From positions 1 through 19,432 of the forward strand of contig CAYYJH010000055.1 in assembly GCA_964472195.1 (NCBI GenBank): 19,432 nucleotides of DNA, given 5' to 3'. Shown piece after piece: positions 1-6,902 of the stretch (the first letter of the stretch is position 1; every line of letters starts with the position of its first letter). The translations under genes were made by a program, and so were the position numbers. Origin of the DNA: BS750m-G4 sp964472195 (lineage in GTDB: Bacteria > Bacteroidota > Ignavibacteria > Tepidaquicellales > Tepidaquicellaceae). Under the pieces are notes generated by a model. The model worked only from the letters and a program-made list of their open reading frames with translations. It did no database searches and was not told the origin of the DNA.

Positions 1-108
1 AGTTATACCAGCCAATTCGATGGCTCAAACCTTTCGAGTGGTGTTTATTTCTATAGATTGACTGCCGGTGATTTTATAAGCACTGAGAAGATGGTATTGA
101 TGAAATGA
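1..108 (+). CDS. C-terminal end of a T9SS-secreted protein (type A sorting domain), partial
   Basis: Only the last 35 codons and the TGA stop are in the window; the frame is open from base 1. The translation contains SGVYFYRLTAGDF followed by STEKMVLMK. This is the classic end of a Por secretion tail (T9SS type A C-terminal sorting domain): an aromatic-rich beta strand (GVYFYRL), a short turn, then a basic K-MVLMK terminus. In the family this domain directs a protein with an N-terminal signal peptide through the type IX secretion system to the cell surface, where it is usually cleaved off. The passenger domain lies outside the window, so the function of the protein cannot be told. A probable terminator follows about 40 bases after the stop. 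Confidence 0.85.
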   Translation, partial: SYTSQFDGSNLSSGVYFYRLTAGDFISTEKMVLMK

Positions 109-148
109 GTTCGTTAACGGCTTCAATTGTTAATGAATTCAGAATAAT

Positions 149-176
149 AAAAGCAGTATGTAAATCCTGTTTTTTT
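149..176 (+). terminator. Probable intrinsic terminator of the T9SS-cargo gene
   Basis: AAAAGCAG (149-156) can pair with CTGTTTTT (167-174) to form an 8-bp stem with one G-T wobble and a 10-nt loop. The T-run continues to 176. It lies 41 nt after the stop of the upstream gene. The stem is modest and AT-rich, so this is a candidate only. Confidence 0.45.
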
Positions 177-252
177 ATTAATTCACAAAAAACACATATC
201 ATAATTAGTACCGGAAATTACAAAATGTATTCCGTTTTTAATTGTCAAAGTG

Positions 253-284
253 ATTTATTATATCAATATTTGATATAATAAATT
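253..284 (+). promoter_or_regulatory. Palindrome with extended -10 box just upstream of the GTPase start
   Basis: ATTTATTATATCAA (253-266) is followed by a 3-nt centre and its exact reverse complement TTGATATAATAAAT (270-283). The right arm contains TGATATAAT (271-279), a perfect extended -10 element (TGnTATAAT); a start about 7 nt downstream would give a leader of roughly 10 nt before the ATG at 297. No good -35 is seen at 17-nt spacing (TGATTT at 251-256), as is usual for extended -10 promoters. The symmetry could be a repressor operator over the promoter. A terminator for the upstream gene is an alternative, because T residues run to 288, but a better-placed hairpin exists at 149-176. Confidence 0.45.
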
Positions 285-296
285 TTTTAAGCAACA

Positions 297-1283
297 ATGC
301 CTACAAATCTTCCACCTGAAGCGATTGATGCGGAAAAACGATACCGGGCTGCAACAACAACCGCAGAGAAGATCACCTGCCTCGAAGAATATATCGGTGC
401 TATACCAAAACATAAAGGAACCGATAAACTGCGAGCAGCTTTACGAAAACGTTTATCTAAATTAAAAAGTGCAACTCAAAGTAAGAAGAAATCAAGCAGG
501 CAGGATCCTGCATTCCATGTAGAAAGAGAAGGAGCAGGTCAGGTTGTGGTTATCGGGGCAACAAATGTTGGTAAATCATCTCTTGTAGCAAAGTTATCAC
601 ATGCACACCCAAAGGTTTCAGATGCACCTTTCTCAACCTGGAATGTCACACCTGGGATGATGCTATTCGAAAACATTCAAATTCAGCTTGTCGATACTCC
701 ACCTCTGAACAGAGACCACGTTGAGCCAGAATTAATAGAATTGATACGGCTGTCAGATTTAATACTATTAGTAGTAGACTTGCAAGCTGACCCGGACCAC
801 CAATTCGAGAGCACTCTTGCGTTTCTTGAAGCGCATCGTATAGTTGCATACAATTTGAAAAACCGTTACACTGGTGAAGATCGAGTCTCATTCATACCAC
901 TACTTGTGATCGCTAACAAATATGACGATAAGAATTATGATGAAAATTATGAAATATGTTGTGAATTATTCAAAGACAATTGGAATATTTTTCCTGTATC
1001 TGCTTTAACAAGCCGCAACCTTAATCTTATTGAAAAAGAAATCTTTAAAGCACTAAAAATCATTCGTGTGTATTCTAAAGCTCATGGGAAACCACCGGAT
1101 ATGGAAGACCCGTTTGTATTAAAAATAGGAAGTACGGTTGAAGAATTTTCTGTGAAGGTCCATCATGATTTCACAGAGAAATTAAAATCTGCACGAGTTT
1201 GGGGTGCTGAAGTTCATGATGGTCAGATGGTTGGAAGAGACCATATACTTCACGATGGTGATGTAGTTGAACTGAATATATAG
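297..1283 (+). CDS. DRG-like GTPase with C-terminal TGS domain
   Basis: A 328-residue TRAFAC-class GTPase of the Obg/DRG type. Residues 1-65 are helical and basic and begin MPTNLPPE, followed by an IPKHKGTDKLRAALRKRL segment recognisable from DRG-like bacterial and archaeal homologues; this supports the ATG at 297. The G domain shows G1 GATNVGKSS at residues 87-95, G3 DTPP at 133-136 and G4 NKYD at 207-210. The C-terminal 65 residues form a TGS domain with GSTVEEF, ARVWGAEV, DGQMVG, DHILHDGDVVEL and the end of the protein. Proteins of this family bind GTP and are thought to act around the ribosome or translation; TGS domains bind RNA or (p)ppGpp-related ligands. The precise role is unknown. 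A palindrome/promoter lies directly upstream and a GC-rich hairpin directly downstream, so the gene appears to be its own transcription unit. Confidence 0.88.
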   Translation: MPTNLPPEAIDAEKRYRAATTTAEKITCLEEYIGAIPKHKGTDKLRAALRKRLSKLKSATQSKKKSSRQDPAFHVEREGAGQVVVIGATNVGKSSLVAKLSHAHPKVSDAPFSTWNVTPGMMLFENIQIQLVDTPPLNRDHVEPELIELIRLSDLILLVVDLQADPDHQFESTLAFLEAHRIVAYNLKNRYTGEDRVSFIPLLVIANKYDDKNYDENYEICCELFKDNWNIFPVSALTSRNLNLIEKEIFKALKIIRVYSKAHGKPPDMEDPFVLKIGSTVEEFSVKVHHDFTEKLKSARVWGAEVHDGQMVGRDHILHDGDVVELNI

Positions 1284-1303
1284 AATCATAATGTACAATT
1301 TTG

Positions 1304-1322
1304 CCTGCCTGCTGTAGGCAGG
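1304..1322. repeat. GC-rich hairpin (possible REP-like palindrome)
   Basis: CCTGCCT (1304-1310) and AGGCAGG (1316-1322) are exact reverse complements around the 5-nt loop GCTGT. It lies between the GTPase stop and the rubrerythrin gene and stands out from the very AT-rich surroundings. No T-run follows on either strand, so it is not an ordinary intrinsic terminator. A dispersed palindromic repeat is a reasonable inference, but only one copy is in the window. Confidence 0.5.
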
Positions 1323-1396
1323 AATGCTGAATGTTAAATAATATTAAATCGAAGAAATAAAATTTTATTAATCAAACAAATCTTGGAGATAAACAA

Positions 1397-1900
1397 ATGA
1401 AAAAAATGACAGAAAAATCTTTGAACGAAGCATTTGCGGGTGAATCAATGGCAAGTGTAAAATATCTTGCATTTAGCGAGGTGGCTGAGAAGGAAGGTTA
1501 TACAAAACTCTCTAAACTTTTCCGTGCAATTTCTTATGCTGAGCGGGTTCATGCAATAAATCATGCAAAAAATCTGGGACTAATTAAAAAGACAGCCGAC
1601 AATTTACAATCAGGCATCGATGGAGAGAATTTTGAAATAGTTGAGATGTACCCTGCTTATGATGCTATCGCAAAACTTCAGAATGAAAAAGGAGCACAGC
1701 GTTCGATCCATTATGCTATCGAGGCAGAAAAAATTCATGAAGATATTTACAAACTTGCATTGGATGAGTTGTCTAAAGGAAAAGAAATGGATATAGATGA
1801 TGTTTATATCTGCCCGGTTTGCGGATATACACATTTAGGAAAACCAACAGAGAAATGCCCTATCTGTAATCTTGGTCCGGATAAATTTAAAAAGTTTTAA
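1397..1900 (+). CDS. Rubrerythrin (diiron peroxidase with rubredoxin domain)
   Basis: A 167-residue rubrerythrin that reduces hydrogen peroxide in the cytoplasm of anaerobes and microaerophiles, with electrons from a rubredoxin or NAD(P)H-rubredoxin reductase. Residues 1-130 form the ferritin-like four-helix domain. Likely diiron ligands are E16, E49, H52, the E80/E83 pair, E111 and H114; the 33-residue step from E16 to E49 and the ExxH pairs match the family. Residues 137-167 are a rubredoxin-type Fe(SCys)4 domain with C139-P-V-C142-G and C154-P-I-C157. GGAG at 1385-1388, 8 nt before the ATG, is one of the few Shine-Dalgarno sequences in this window and supports this start over the ATG at codon 4. 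The gene stands alone, with no catalase, desulfoferrodoxin or PerR nearby. It implies an oxygen-sensitive or facultatively anaerobic host. Confidence 0.95.
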   Translation: MKKMTEKSLNEAFAGESMASVKYLAFSEVAEKEGYTKLSKLFRAISYAERVHAINHAKNLGLIKKTADNLQSGIDGENFEIVEMYPAYDAIAKLQNEKGAQRSIHYAIEAEKIHEDIYKLALDELSKGKEMDIDDVYICPVCGYTHLGKPTEKCPICNLGPDKFKKF

Positions 1901-1973
1901 TTTGTGATTCCTTAAGGGATGAATAATTAAAGACACAAATTACACTAATTATCACGAATCTATTTTTAAAATT

Positions 1974-1994
1974 AGGATTACAAAAATCCTTTTT
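1974..1994 (+). terminator. Weak intrinsic terminator after rubrerythrin
   Basis: AGGATT (1974-1979) pairs with AATCCT (1985-1990) around a 5-nt loop and runs into TTTTT (1990-1994). It lies about 75 nt after the rubrerythrin stop and before the hicB promoter. The stem is short (6 bp), so confidence is moderate. Between the stop and this hairpin there is an imperfect 10-base repeat of the form AATTACACTA/ATTATCACGA (1939-1958) with no recognised role. Confidence 0.4.
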
Positions 1995-2021
1995 CATAAA
2001 CTAAAAGTACAGATTTGTAAA

Positions 2022-2050
2022 TTGAAGTAAGTATTATATTTAAATATATT
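2022..2050 (+). promoter_or_regulatory. Candidate sigma-70-type promoter of hicBA
   Basis: TTGAAG (2022-2027) and TATATT (2045-2050) are separated by exactly 17 nt, about 31 nt before the hicB ATG. An inverted repeat, ATTGAATG (2048-2055) and CATTCAAT (2076-2083), starts in the -10 box and ends in the start codon. It could be an operator, as autoregulated toxin-antitoxin operons often have such repeats. The sequence is AT-rich, so a chance match is possible. Confidence 0.4.
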
Positions 2051-2081
2051 GAATGGTTGTAAATAAAAATCATTTCATTCA

Positions 2082-2300
2082 ATGGATAAACAAAACAAGT
2101 ACACAGCCATAATAAAAAAAATTGATAATTGGTGGATTGGCTGGATTGAGGAAATTCCTGGAGTAAATTGCCAGGAAAGATCAAAACAAAAATTACTCGG
2201 GACTTTAAAAATTACTTTAAAAGAAGCTTTAGAATATAATCGACAGGATGCTATAAATGCAGCAGCATCAAATTTTATTGAGGAATTTGTTGAGGTTTGA
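2082..2300 (+). CDS. hicB: HicB-family antitoxin (short form)
   Basis: A 72-residue protein with the HicB hallmark: a YTAII strand, then WWIGWIEEIPGVNCQ, then an amphipathic helix (LLGTLKITLKEALEY). This is the partial RNase H-like fold that binds and blocks the HicA toxin. It has no added ribbon-helix-helix or HTH domain, so it belongs to the short HicB class and may not bind DNA by itself. Its stop codon overlaps the TTG start of a hicA-like frame (TTGA at 2297-2300), the normal tight coupling of hicBA pairs. That hicA is interrupted by a stop codon, so hicB appears to be a surviving orphan antitoxin. No Shine-Dalgarno precedes the ATG. Confidence 0.8.
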   Translation: MDKQNKYTAIIKKIDNWWIGWIEEIPGVNCQERSKQKLLGTLKITLKEALEYNRQDAINAAASNFIEEFVEV

Positions 2301-2485
2301 AACGTAAAGAACTTATAAGATATTTAACTAAGAGTTGATGCGAATTATTAAGAGAAGGTGGAAATCACTCTTGGTGGTGGAATCCAAAGCAGAATAAAAG
2401 GTCTTCAATACCACGACACATTGAAGTAAATGATAATCTGGCGAAGAAAATATGCAAGGATTTAGGTGTTCCTCCTGTGAAATGA
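2297..2485 (+). pseudogene. hicA: hicA toxin gene interrupted by in-frame TGA
   Basis: The frame starting at TTG 2297, overlapping the hicB stop, reads MKRKELIRYLTKS, then TGA at 2336-2338, then CELLREGGNHSWWW and continues through IPRHIEVNDNLAKKIC to VPPVK and a TGA at 2483-2485. This is a full-length HicA (about 62 residues), an mRNA interferase with a double-stranded-RNA-binding-like fold. The usual LLREGGNHS loop with its catalytic histidine and the conserved PRH and LAKKICKDLG segments are intact. In homologues the position of the TGA is commonly glycine (…NGCxLLREGG), so one GGA-to-TGA change explains the break. No later in-frame start would restore a complete toxin. The toxin is therefore probably inactive, unless the TGA is a sequencing error. 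Confidence 0.8.
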
Positions 2486-2552
2486 CTCATAAAAAATCGT
2501 TCTATTTGATCTTTAAGCTTGCAGTTTGTAGGCAAGTGTTTACGGTCGCAAT

Positions 2553-3716
2553 ATGAAAAAAATCATCATACTAATATTATTAATTGTTTTTGTTCGAAGC
2601 ACAAAATTATCAGCGGGTGATTTTTCTCAAGTAGATGGGATGATAAACGATGCGATAGAAGATGAATACTTTCCCGGGGCACAGCTTCTAATCGGAACGG
2701 ATGAAGAAATACTTTATCAAAAATCTTACGGTAAATTCACTTATGATGATGATGCAAAACCTGTCGATAATAATAGCATATTCGACCTTGCTTCGCTTAC
2801 GAAAGTCATTGCGACAACCTCCGCTATAATGAAGTTGTATGATGAAGGAAAGCTCGACCTTTATGACAGGGTTGCTTATTACTTCCCGGAGTTCAGAGTT
2901 CATGGTAAAGAAAAAATCACGATACAGAATTTGCTGCTTCATAATTCTGGACTTAAAGCATGGATACCGTTTTATCAAACATGCGAGACCAAGCAGGATG
3001 TGATGGATACTATATACAACCTCGAACTCGAATATGAACCGGAAACAGGTTTTGTATACAGTGATTTGAATGCAATACTACTGGGAGAGATAGTAGAGAA
3101 AGTTTCGGGCAAAACGCTCGATGTGTATTGTTATGAAAATATTTTTGAACCTCTTAAAATGTTATCGACGTCGTTCAATCCGAATGATGAAGCTAAAGAA
3201 AAAATACTCCCGACTGAGTTCGATAACAACTGGAGAAACAAGCTGCTCAAAGGAGAAGTTCATGATGAAGCTGCATACCTGATGGGGGGTGTGTCGGGAA
3301 ATGCAGGACTTTTTTCCAACGCAGAGGACATTTACACACTTGTGAAAACTTTATTGAACAATGGAACATACTATAATCCATACACAAGAGGTTTGGTAAT
3401 CGATACATTGTTCAAAGAAAGCACGGTCGATTTATTCACGAGCAAATACATTTATGTTCCATATTACAATACAAGAGCTTTTGGATGGGATACAAAACCA
3501 GAACCTAAAGGCTACAGGACTCCATGCGGTGAATTAATGTCAGATAATTGCTTCGGGCATACTGGTTATACCGGTACGAGCGTCTGGTGTGATAAAGAAA
3601 GAAAGCTGATAATCATATTTCTAACAAACAGGGTATATCCAAGCAGGTCACATACCGGGATAGGGCGATTAAGACCTGAGTTACACAATAAAATAATCGA
3701 GATATTTACAAATTAA
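2553..3716 (+). CDS. Secreted serine hydrolase, beta-lactamase class C / PBP-like family
   Basis: A 387-residue protein of the serine beta-lactamase-like superfamily, which includes class C beta-lactamases, D-alanyl-D-alanine carboxypeptidases and EstB-type esterases. Residues 1-21 form a signal peptide (MKK, then a run of I/L/V, ending near LSAG), so the enzyme acts in the periplasm or outside the cell. The nucleophile motif is S81-L-T-K84 (SxxK). The second motif is Y169-S-D-L-N, and the third is H336-T-G (GHTGYTG), replacing the KTG of true penicillin-binding proteins. The full ASLTK...YSDLN...GHTG set suggests an active enzyme. The substrate cannot be told from sequence; a peptidoglycan fragment or an ester is more likely than a clinical beta-lactam. 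The start has no Shine-Dalgarno, and pruA follows 40 nt downstream on the same strand. Confidence 0.85.
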   Translation: MKKIIILILLIVFVRSTKLSAGDFSQVDGMINDAIEDEYFPGAQLLIGTDEEILYQKSYGKFTYDDDAKPVDNNSIFDLASLTKVIATTSAIMKLYDEGKLDLYDRVAYYFPEFRVHGKEKITIQNLLLHNSGLKAWIPFYQTCETKQDVMDTIYNLELEYEPETGFVYSDLNAILLGEIVEKVSGKTLDVYCYENIFEPLKMLSTSFNPNDEAKEKILPTEFDNNWRNKLLKGEVHDEAAYLMGGVSGNAGLFSNAEDIYTLVKTLLNNGTYYNPYTRGLVIDTLFKESTVDLFTSKYIYVPYYNTRAFGWDTKPEPKGYRTPCGELMSDNCFGHTGYTGTSVWCDKERKLIIIFLTNRVYPSRSHTGIGRLRPELHNKIIEIFTN

Positions 3717-3756
3717 CTTTTAAACAACATTCATAAAATCTTTAAATATATGAGAC

Positions 3757-5313
3757 ATGTCATTACCAAAATTTAAGAACGAACCGTTAACAGACTTTAC
3801 GAAGAAAAAGAATGTAAAGGCATTTAAAAGAGCTTTAAAAAAGATCGAACCAAGATTTAATAAAGAATACCCTTTGAGTATTGGATCTGAGAATCTTTAT
3901 TCCGATGATAAATTAAAATCATATAACCCATCGAATCATGATGAAATTGTCGGGACATTTCAAAGAGCAACAGTTGGGCAAGCAGTAAATGCCATTGAAA
4001 TAGCTAATACAAAATTTAATGAGTGGAAAAAGATTTCCCCAGAAAAAAGAGCTAACTATCTCCTGAAAGCAGCGAAGATAATGAGAAAAAGGAAGCATGA
4101 ATTCTCTGCGATGATGGTTTGCGAAGAAGGAAAAAACTGGGTAGAAGCCGATGCTGATACAGCCGAAGCAATAGATTTTATGGAATACTATGCGAGGGAA
4201 GCTTTAAGATATGATGAGAAACAACCATTAGTTAAATACCCGGGTGAAAAAAATACATTAAAATATATACCACTCGGAGTAGGTATTGTAATACCACCAT
4301 GGAATTTCCCGCTGGCAATACTCGTGGGAATGACTACGGCAGCGATTGTAAGCGGGAACACCGTTATTTTAAAACCTTCGAGTGACTCCCCTGCTATTGC
4401 ACAAATGTTTTATGAACTGATGGAAGAAGTTAAACTTCCAGCGGGTGTTCTGAACTTCGTAACGGGAGGCGGTGGAAGCATCGGGGACTCACTCGTTAAA
4501 CATCACTTAACAAGATTCATTGCATTTACCGGCTCAATGGAAGTTGGATTAAGAATTGTTGAGCTTGCTGCAAAAAAAGAACCCAAGCAAATCTGGATTA
4601 AAAGAGTAGTAGCAGAAATGGGCGGCAAAGATACAATTATCATAGATAGCGAATTAAAGAATTTTAACGAAGCTGTAAAAGGAGTGATCACGTCTGCATT
4701 TGGTTATTCAGGACAAAAATGTTCAGCATGTTCAAGGGTTATCGTAGATAAAACAATATACGATAAATTCTGCAAAGAACTCGTGAAGGCAGCAACTAAA
4801 ATAAAAGTAAATGACACCAGATTAAATCCGAACATGGGTCCGGTTATAAATGAAAGCTCTAAGAAAAGCATTTTAGAATATATTGATAAAGGTGTAGAAG
4901 AAGGTGGTATCATAATTCTTGGCGGAAATGAAATTCAAAGCACAGGTCATTTTGTTGAACCAACCATAATAAAAGATGTAAAACCTTTTGATACTATCTC
5001 TCAGGAAGAGATATTTGGTCCTGTTCTTGCGGTTATTAAATCTAAAAACTTCGACGATGCATTAGAAATTGCAAACAATACAATATACGGACTAACCGGT
5101 GCTGTTTATTCAAAAGATCAAAAGAACCTTGATAAAGCTGCGGTTGATTTTCATGTTGGAAATTTATACTTAAACAGGAAATGCACTGGTGCATTAGTCG
5201 GAGTCCAGCCATTCGGCGGGTTTAATATGAGTGGTACGGATTCTAAAGCAGGCGGAAGAGATTACTTAGGATTATTTATGCAGGCAAAAATCGTAACAGA
5301 AAAATTGAAATAA
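3757..5313 (+). CDS. pruA: L-glutamate gamma-semialdehyde (1-pyrroline-5-carboxylate) dehydrogenase
   Basis: A 518-residue aldehyde dehydrogenase that oxidises glutamate semialdehyde (from proline via P5C) to glutamate with NAD+. The length and the N-terminal arm (about 60 residues ending in the KSYNPSN segment) match the RocA/PruA type. Visible motifs are PPWNFPLAI in the cofactor site, FTGSMEVG in the Rossmann region, the general-base E287 in VAEMGGKD and the nucleophile C322 in GQKCSACSR, then EEIFGPVLAV and PFGGFNMSGTDSKAGG near the end. No proline dehydrogenase (putA/fadM type) is next to it, so the first step must be encoded elsewhere. The enzyme feeds glutamate into 2-oxoglutarate, which fits the succinyl-CoA synthetase gene shortly downstream. 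A 23-nt gap to the next gene suggests co-transcription. Confidence 0.93.
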   Translation: MSLPKFKNEPLTDFTKKKNVKAFKRALKKIEPRFNKEYPLSIGSENLYSDDKLKSYNPSNHDEIVGTFQRATVGQAVNAIEIANTKFNEWKKISPEKRANYLLKAAKIMRKRKHEFSAMMVCEEGKNWVEADADTAEAIDFMEYYAREALRYDEKQPLVKYPGEKNTLKYIPLGVGIVIPPWNFPLAILVGMTTAAIVSGNTVILKPSSDSPAIAQMFYELMEEVKLPAGVLNFVTGGGGSIGDSLVKHHLTRFIAFTGSMEVGLRIVELAAKKEPKQIWIKRVVAEMGGKDTIIIDSELKNFNEAVKGVITSAFGYSGQKCSACSRVIVDKTIYDKFCKELVKAATKIKVNDTRLNPNMGPVINESSKKSILEYIDKGVEEGGIIILGGNEIQSTGHFVEPTIIKDVKPFDTISQEEIFGPVLAVIKSKNFDDALEIANNTIYGLTGAVYSKDQKNLDKAAVDFHVGNLYLNRKCTGALVGVQPFGGFNMSGTDSKAGGRDYLGLFMQAKIVTEKLK

Positions 5314-5336
5314 ATCTTATAACTAAAATATAATAA

Positions 5337-5576
5337 ATGAAGACTTTTAAATTTGTATTTAGCTTATATATTTTGTTTGCTGTTCTAAGCTGCAGTAAAA
5401 TTTCCGAAAAGGTTGAAGAAAAAGTAAACGAAAAGATTGACGAGACAATCGATGAAAATATTAAGAAATTAGACTCGACATTGGATAAAACGAAACTCGA
5501 TTCATTGAAAAACTTGCTTGATTCAACTATGAATCAATTAGACAGCACCTTGAAAAAAGATCCAAAGGATAAGTAA
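5337..5576 (+). CDS. Small coiled-coil lipoprotein
   Basis: A 79-residue protein I cannot assign to a named family. Residues 1-18 form a lipoprotein signal peptide (MKTFKF, then a hydrophobic run) with the lipobox V-L-S-C at 16-19, so the mature protein would be lipidated on C19 and anchored in a membrane. The remaining 60 residues are almost entirely charged and helical: K/E-rich at 21-44 (KVEEKVNEKIDE), then repeated L-D-S-T/L units at 45-48, 54-57, 61-64 and 68-71, spaced 9, 7 and 7 residues. The heptad-like spacing suggests a coiled coil, perhaps an Lpp-like spacer between outer membrane and cell wall, but this is inference. It lies 23 nt after pruA and 57 nt before sucC. Confidence 0.75.
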   Translation: MKTFKFVFSLYILFAVLSCSKISEKVEEKVNEKIDETIDENIKKLDSTLDKTKLDSLKNLLDSTMNQLDSTLKKDPKDK

Positions 5577-5633
5577 TTCATAAAAGTTAATATTTTAAAA
5601 TTAACAAATCGTAAATATTAAACGCAAAGTTAA

Positions 5634-6848
5634 ATGAAAATTCACGAATATCAGGCTAAATCTATTTTAAAAAATTTTGGTGTTCCGGTACCGGATGGGA
5701 TTGCAATAAAATCAATGGATGAATATGATAATGCAATAAACGTACTTAATAAAAGAGGTATAACGCAATACGTTGTAAAAGCTCAAATCCATGCAGGTGG
5801 AAGAGGTAAAGGAACAATTTACAATAAAAACAACAGAAACGAGACTGTGGTTGAAGGAGGAGTTAAATTCTTCGGTGGTGACGCAGAGAAAGCAAAAGAA
5901 TATGCGGGAAAAGTTCTTGGAAATATATTAGTAACACATCAAAGCGGCAGTGAAGGTAAAGAAGTACAAACTTTATATATTGGCGAAGGTCTTGATTATA
6001 AGGATGAATTATACCTGGGAATATTACTCGACCGCTCTAATTCAAAAAACGTAATAATGGCATCAACTGAAGGCGGAGTAGAAATCGAGAAAGTAGCCGC
6101 TGAAACACCCGAAAAGATCATTAAAGTCTGGATTGAACCGTCAATAGGTATTCAATCATACCAGGCTCGCGAACTTGCATTCGGACTTAATTTAAAAGGA
6201 GATACTTTTAAGGATTTTGTAAAATTCATAACATTACTTTATAATGCCTATGAAAAGTCTGACGCATCTCTCGTTGAAATCAATCCATTTGTCATTACTA
6301 ACGATGACAAAGTATTAGCTTTAGATGCTAAAATTAATTTAGACGATAATGCTCTTTTTAAAAACGAAGAATACGCAGCGTTGAGAGACCTAAATGAAGA
6401 AGACCCGTTGGAAATTGAAGCTTCAAAATCAGATTTAAATTATATAAAGTTAGATGGAAACGTAGGCTGCATGGTAAACGGAGCTGGATTAGCAATGGCA
6501 ACAATGGACCTTATTAAACTCGCCGGTGGTGAACCAGCTAATTTCCTTGATGTTGGTGGAACTGCTTCGGCTGCAACTGTTGAGAACGGTTTTAAGATAA
6601 TTCTCTCCGATAATAGTGTCCAAGCAATATTAATTAATATCTTCGGTGGAATCGTCAGATGTGATAGGGTAGCCCAAGGTGTTGTTCAAGCAGCTAAACA
6701 TATAAATATCCCCGTACCTGTCGTCGTCAGATTACAGGGAACAAATGCAGATGAAGCAAAAAAGATTTTAGACGAATCAGAGTTGAATCTTATATCGGCA
6801 ACAACTTTAGAAGACGCAGCTGATAAGGTTACAAAAGCAATCTCTTAG
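5634..6848 (+). CDS. sucC: Succinyl-CoA synthetase, beta subunit (ADP-forming)
   Basis: A 404-residue protein beginning MKIHEYQAKSILKNFGVPVP, the standard start of SucC, with an ATP-grasp domain (H53-A-G-G-R-G-K-G60) that binds nucleotide and a C-terminal CoA-ligase domain with NFLDVGGTAS and INIFGGIVRCD. It forms a complex with SucD and interconverts succinyl-CoA plus ADP and phosphate with succinate, CoA and ATP in the TCA cycle. The length is close to the family norm (E. coli 388). The partner sucD is not in the window; in many bacteria sucC and sucD are adjacent, but split genes are common in Bacteroidota relatives. It has an AT-rich leader without a Shine-Dalgarno. It is a plausible member of the + strand metabolic run. 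Confidence 0.95.
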   Translation: MKIHEYQAKSILKNFGVPVPDGIAIKSMDEYDNAINVLNKRGITQYVVKAQIHAGGRGKGTIYNKNNRNETVVEGGVKFFGGDAEKAKEYAGKVLGNILVTHQSGSEGKEVQTLYIGEGLDYKDELYLGILLDRSNSKNVIMASTEGGVEIEKVAAETPEKIIKVWIEPSIGIQSYQARELAFGLNLKGDTFKDFVKFITLLYNAYEKSDASLVEINPFVITNDDKVLALDAKINLDDNALFKNEEYAALRDLNEEDPLEIEASKSDLNYIKLDGNVGCMVNGAGLAMATMDLIKLAGGEPANFLDVGGTASAATVENGFKIILSDNSVQAILINIFGGIVRCDRVAQGVVQAAKHINIPVPVVVRLQGTNADEAKKILDESELNLISATTLEDAADKVTKAIS

Positions 6849-6902
6849 AAACGGTATGCATCACGTTTTTACAATAATTCATAATTAAAACTGAAATTTT
6901 AA

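Noticed and set aside
646..891. Open frame of 81 codons on the - strand inside the GTPase gene
   Set aside because: It lies fully inside a well-supported gene on the other strand, has no recognisable motif and is a shadow frame.
1978..2184. Open frame of 68 codons on the - strand overlapping hicB
   Set aside because: It overlaps the hicB promoter region and the start of hicB, has no family features, and the opposite strand explains the sequence.
2336..2338. TGA as selenocysteine or recoded glycine in hicA
   Set aside because: No SECIS-like element was apparent, the codon stands where glycine is common, and no other gene in the window has an internal TGA. A nonsense mutation or read error is simpler.
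5584..5607. GTTAAT ... ATTAAC near-palindrome before sucC
   Set aside because: Short A/T arms with mismatches at the centre are expected by chance in this composition, and no T-run follows.
6849..6870. Possible terminator AAACG ... CGTTTTT after sucC
   Set aside because: The stem is only 5 bp with a 10-nt loop; too weak to claim, and the next gene is close and on the same strand.
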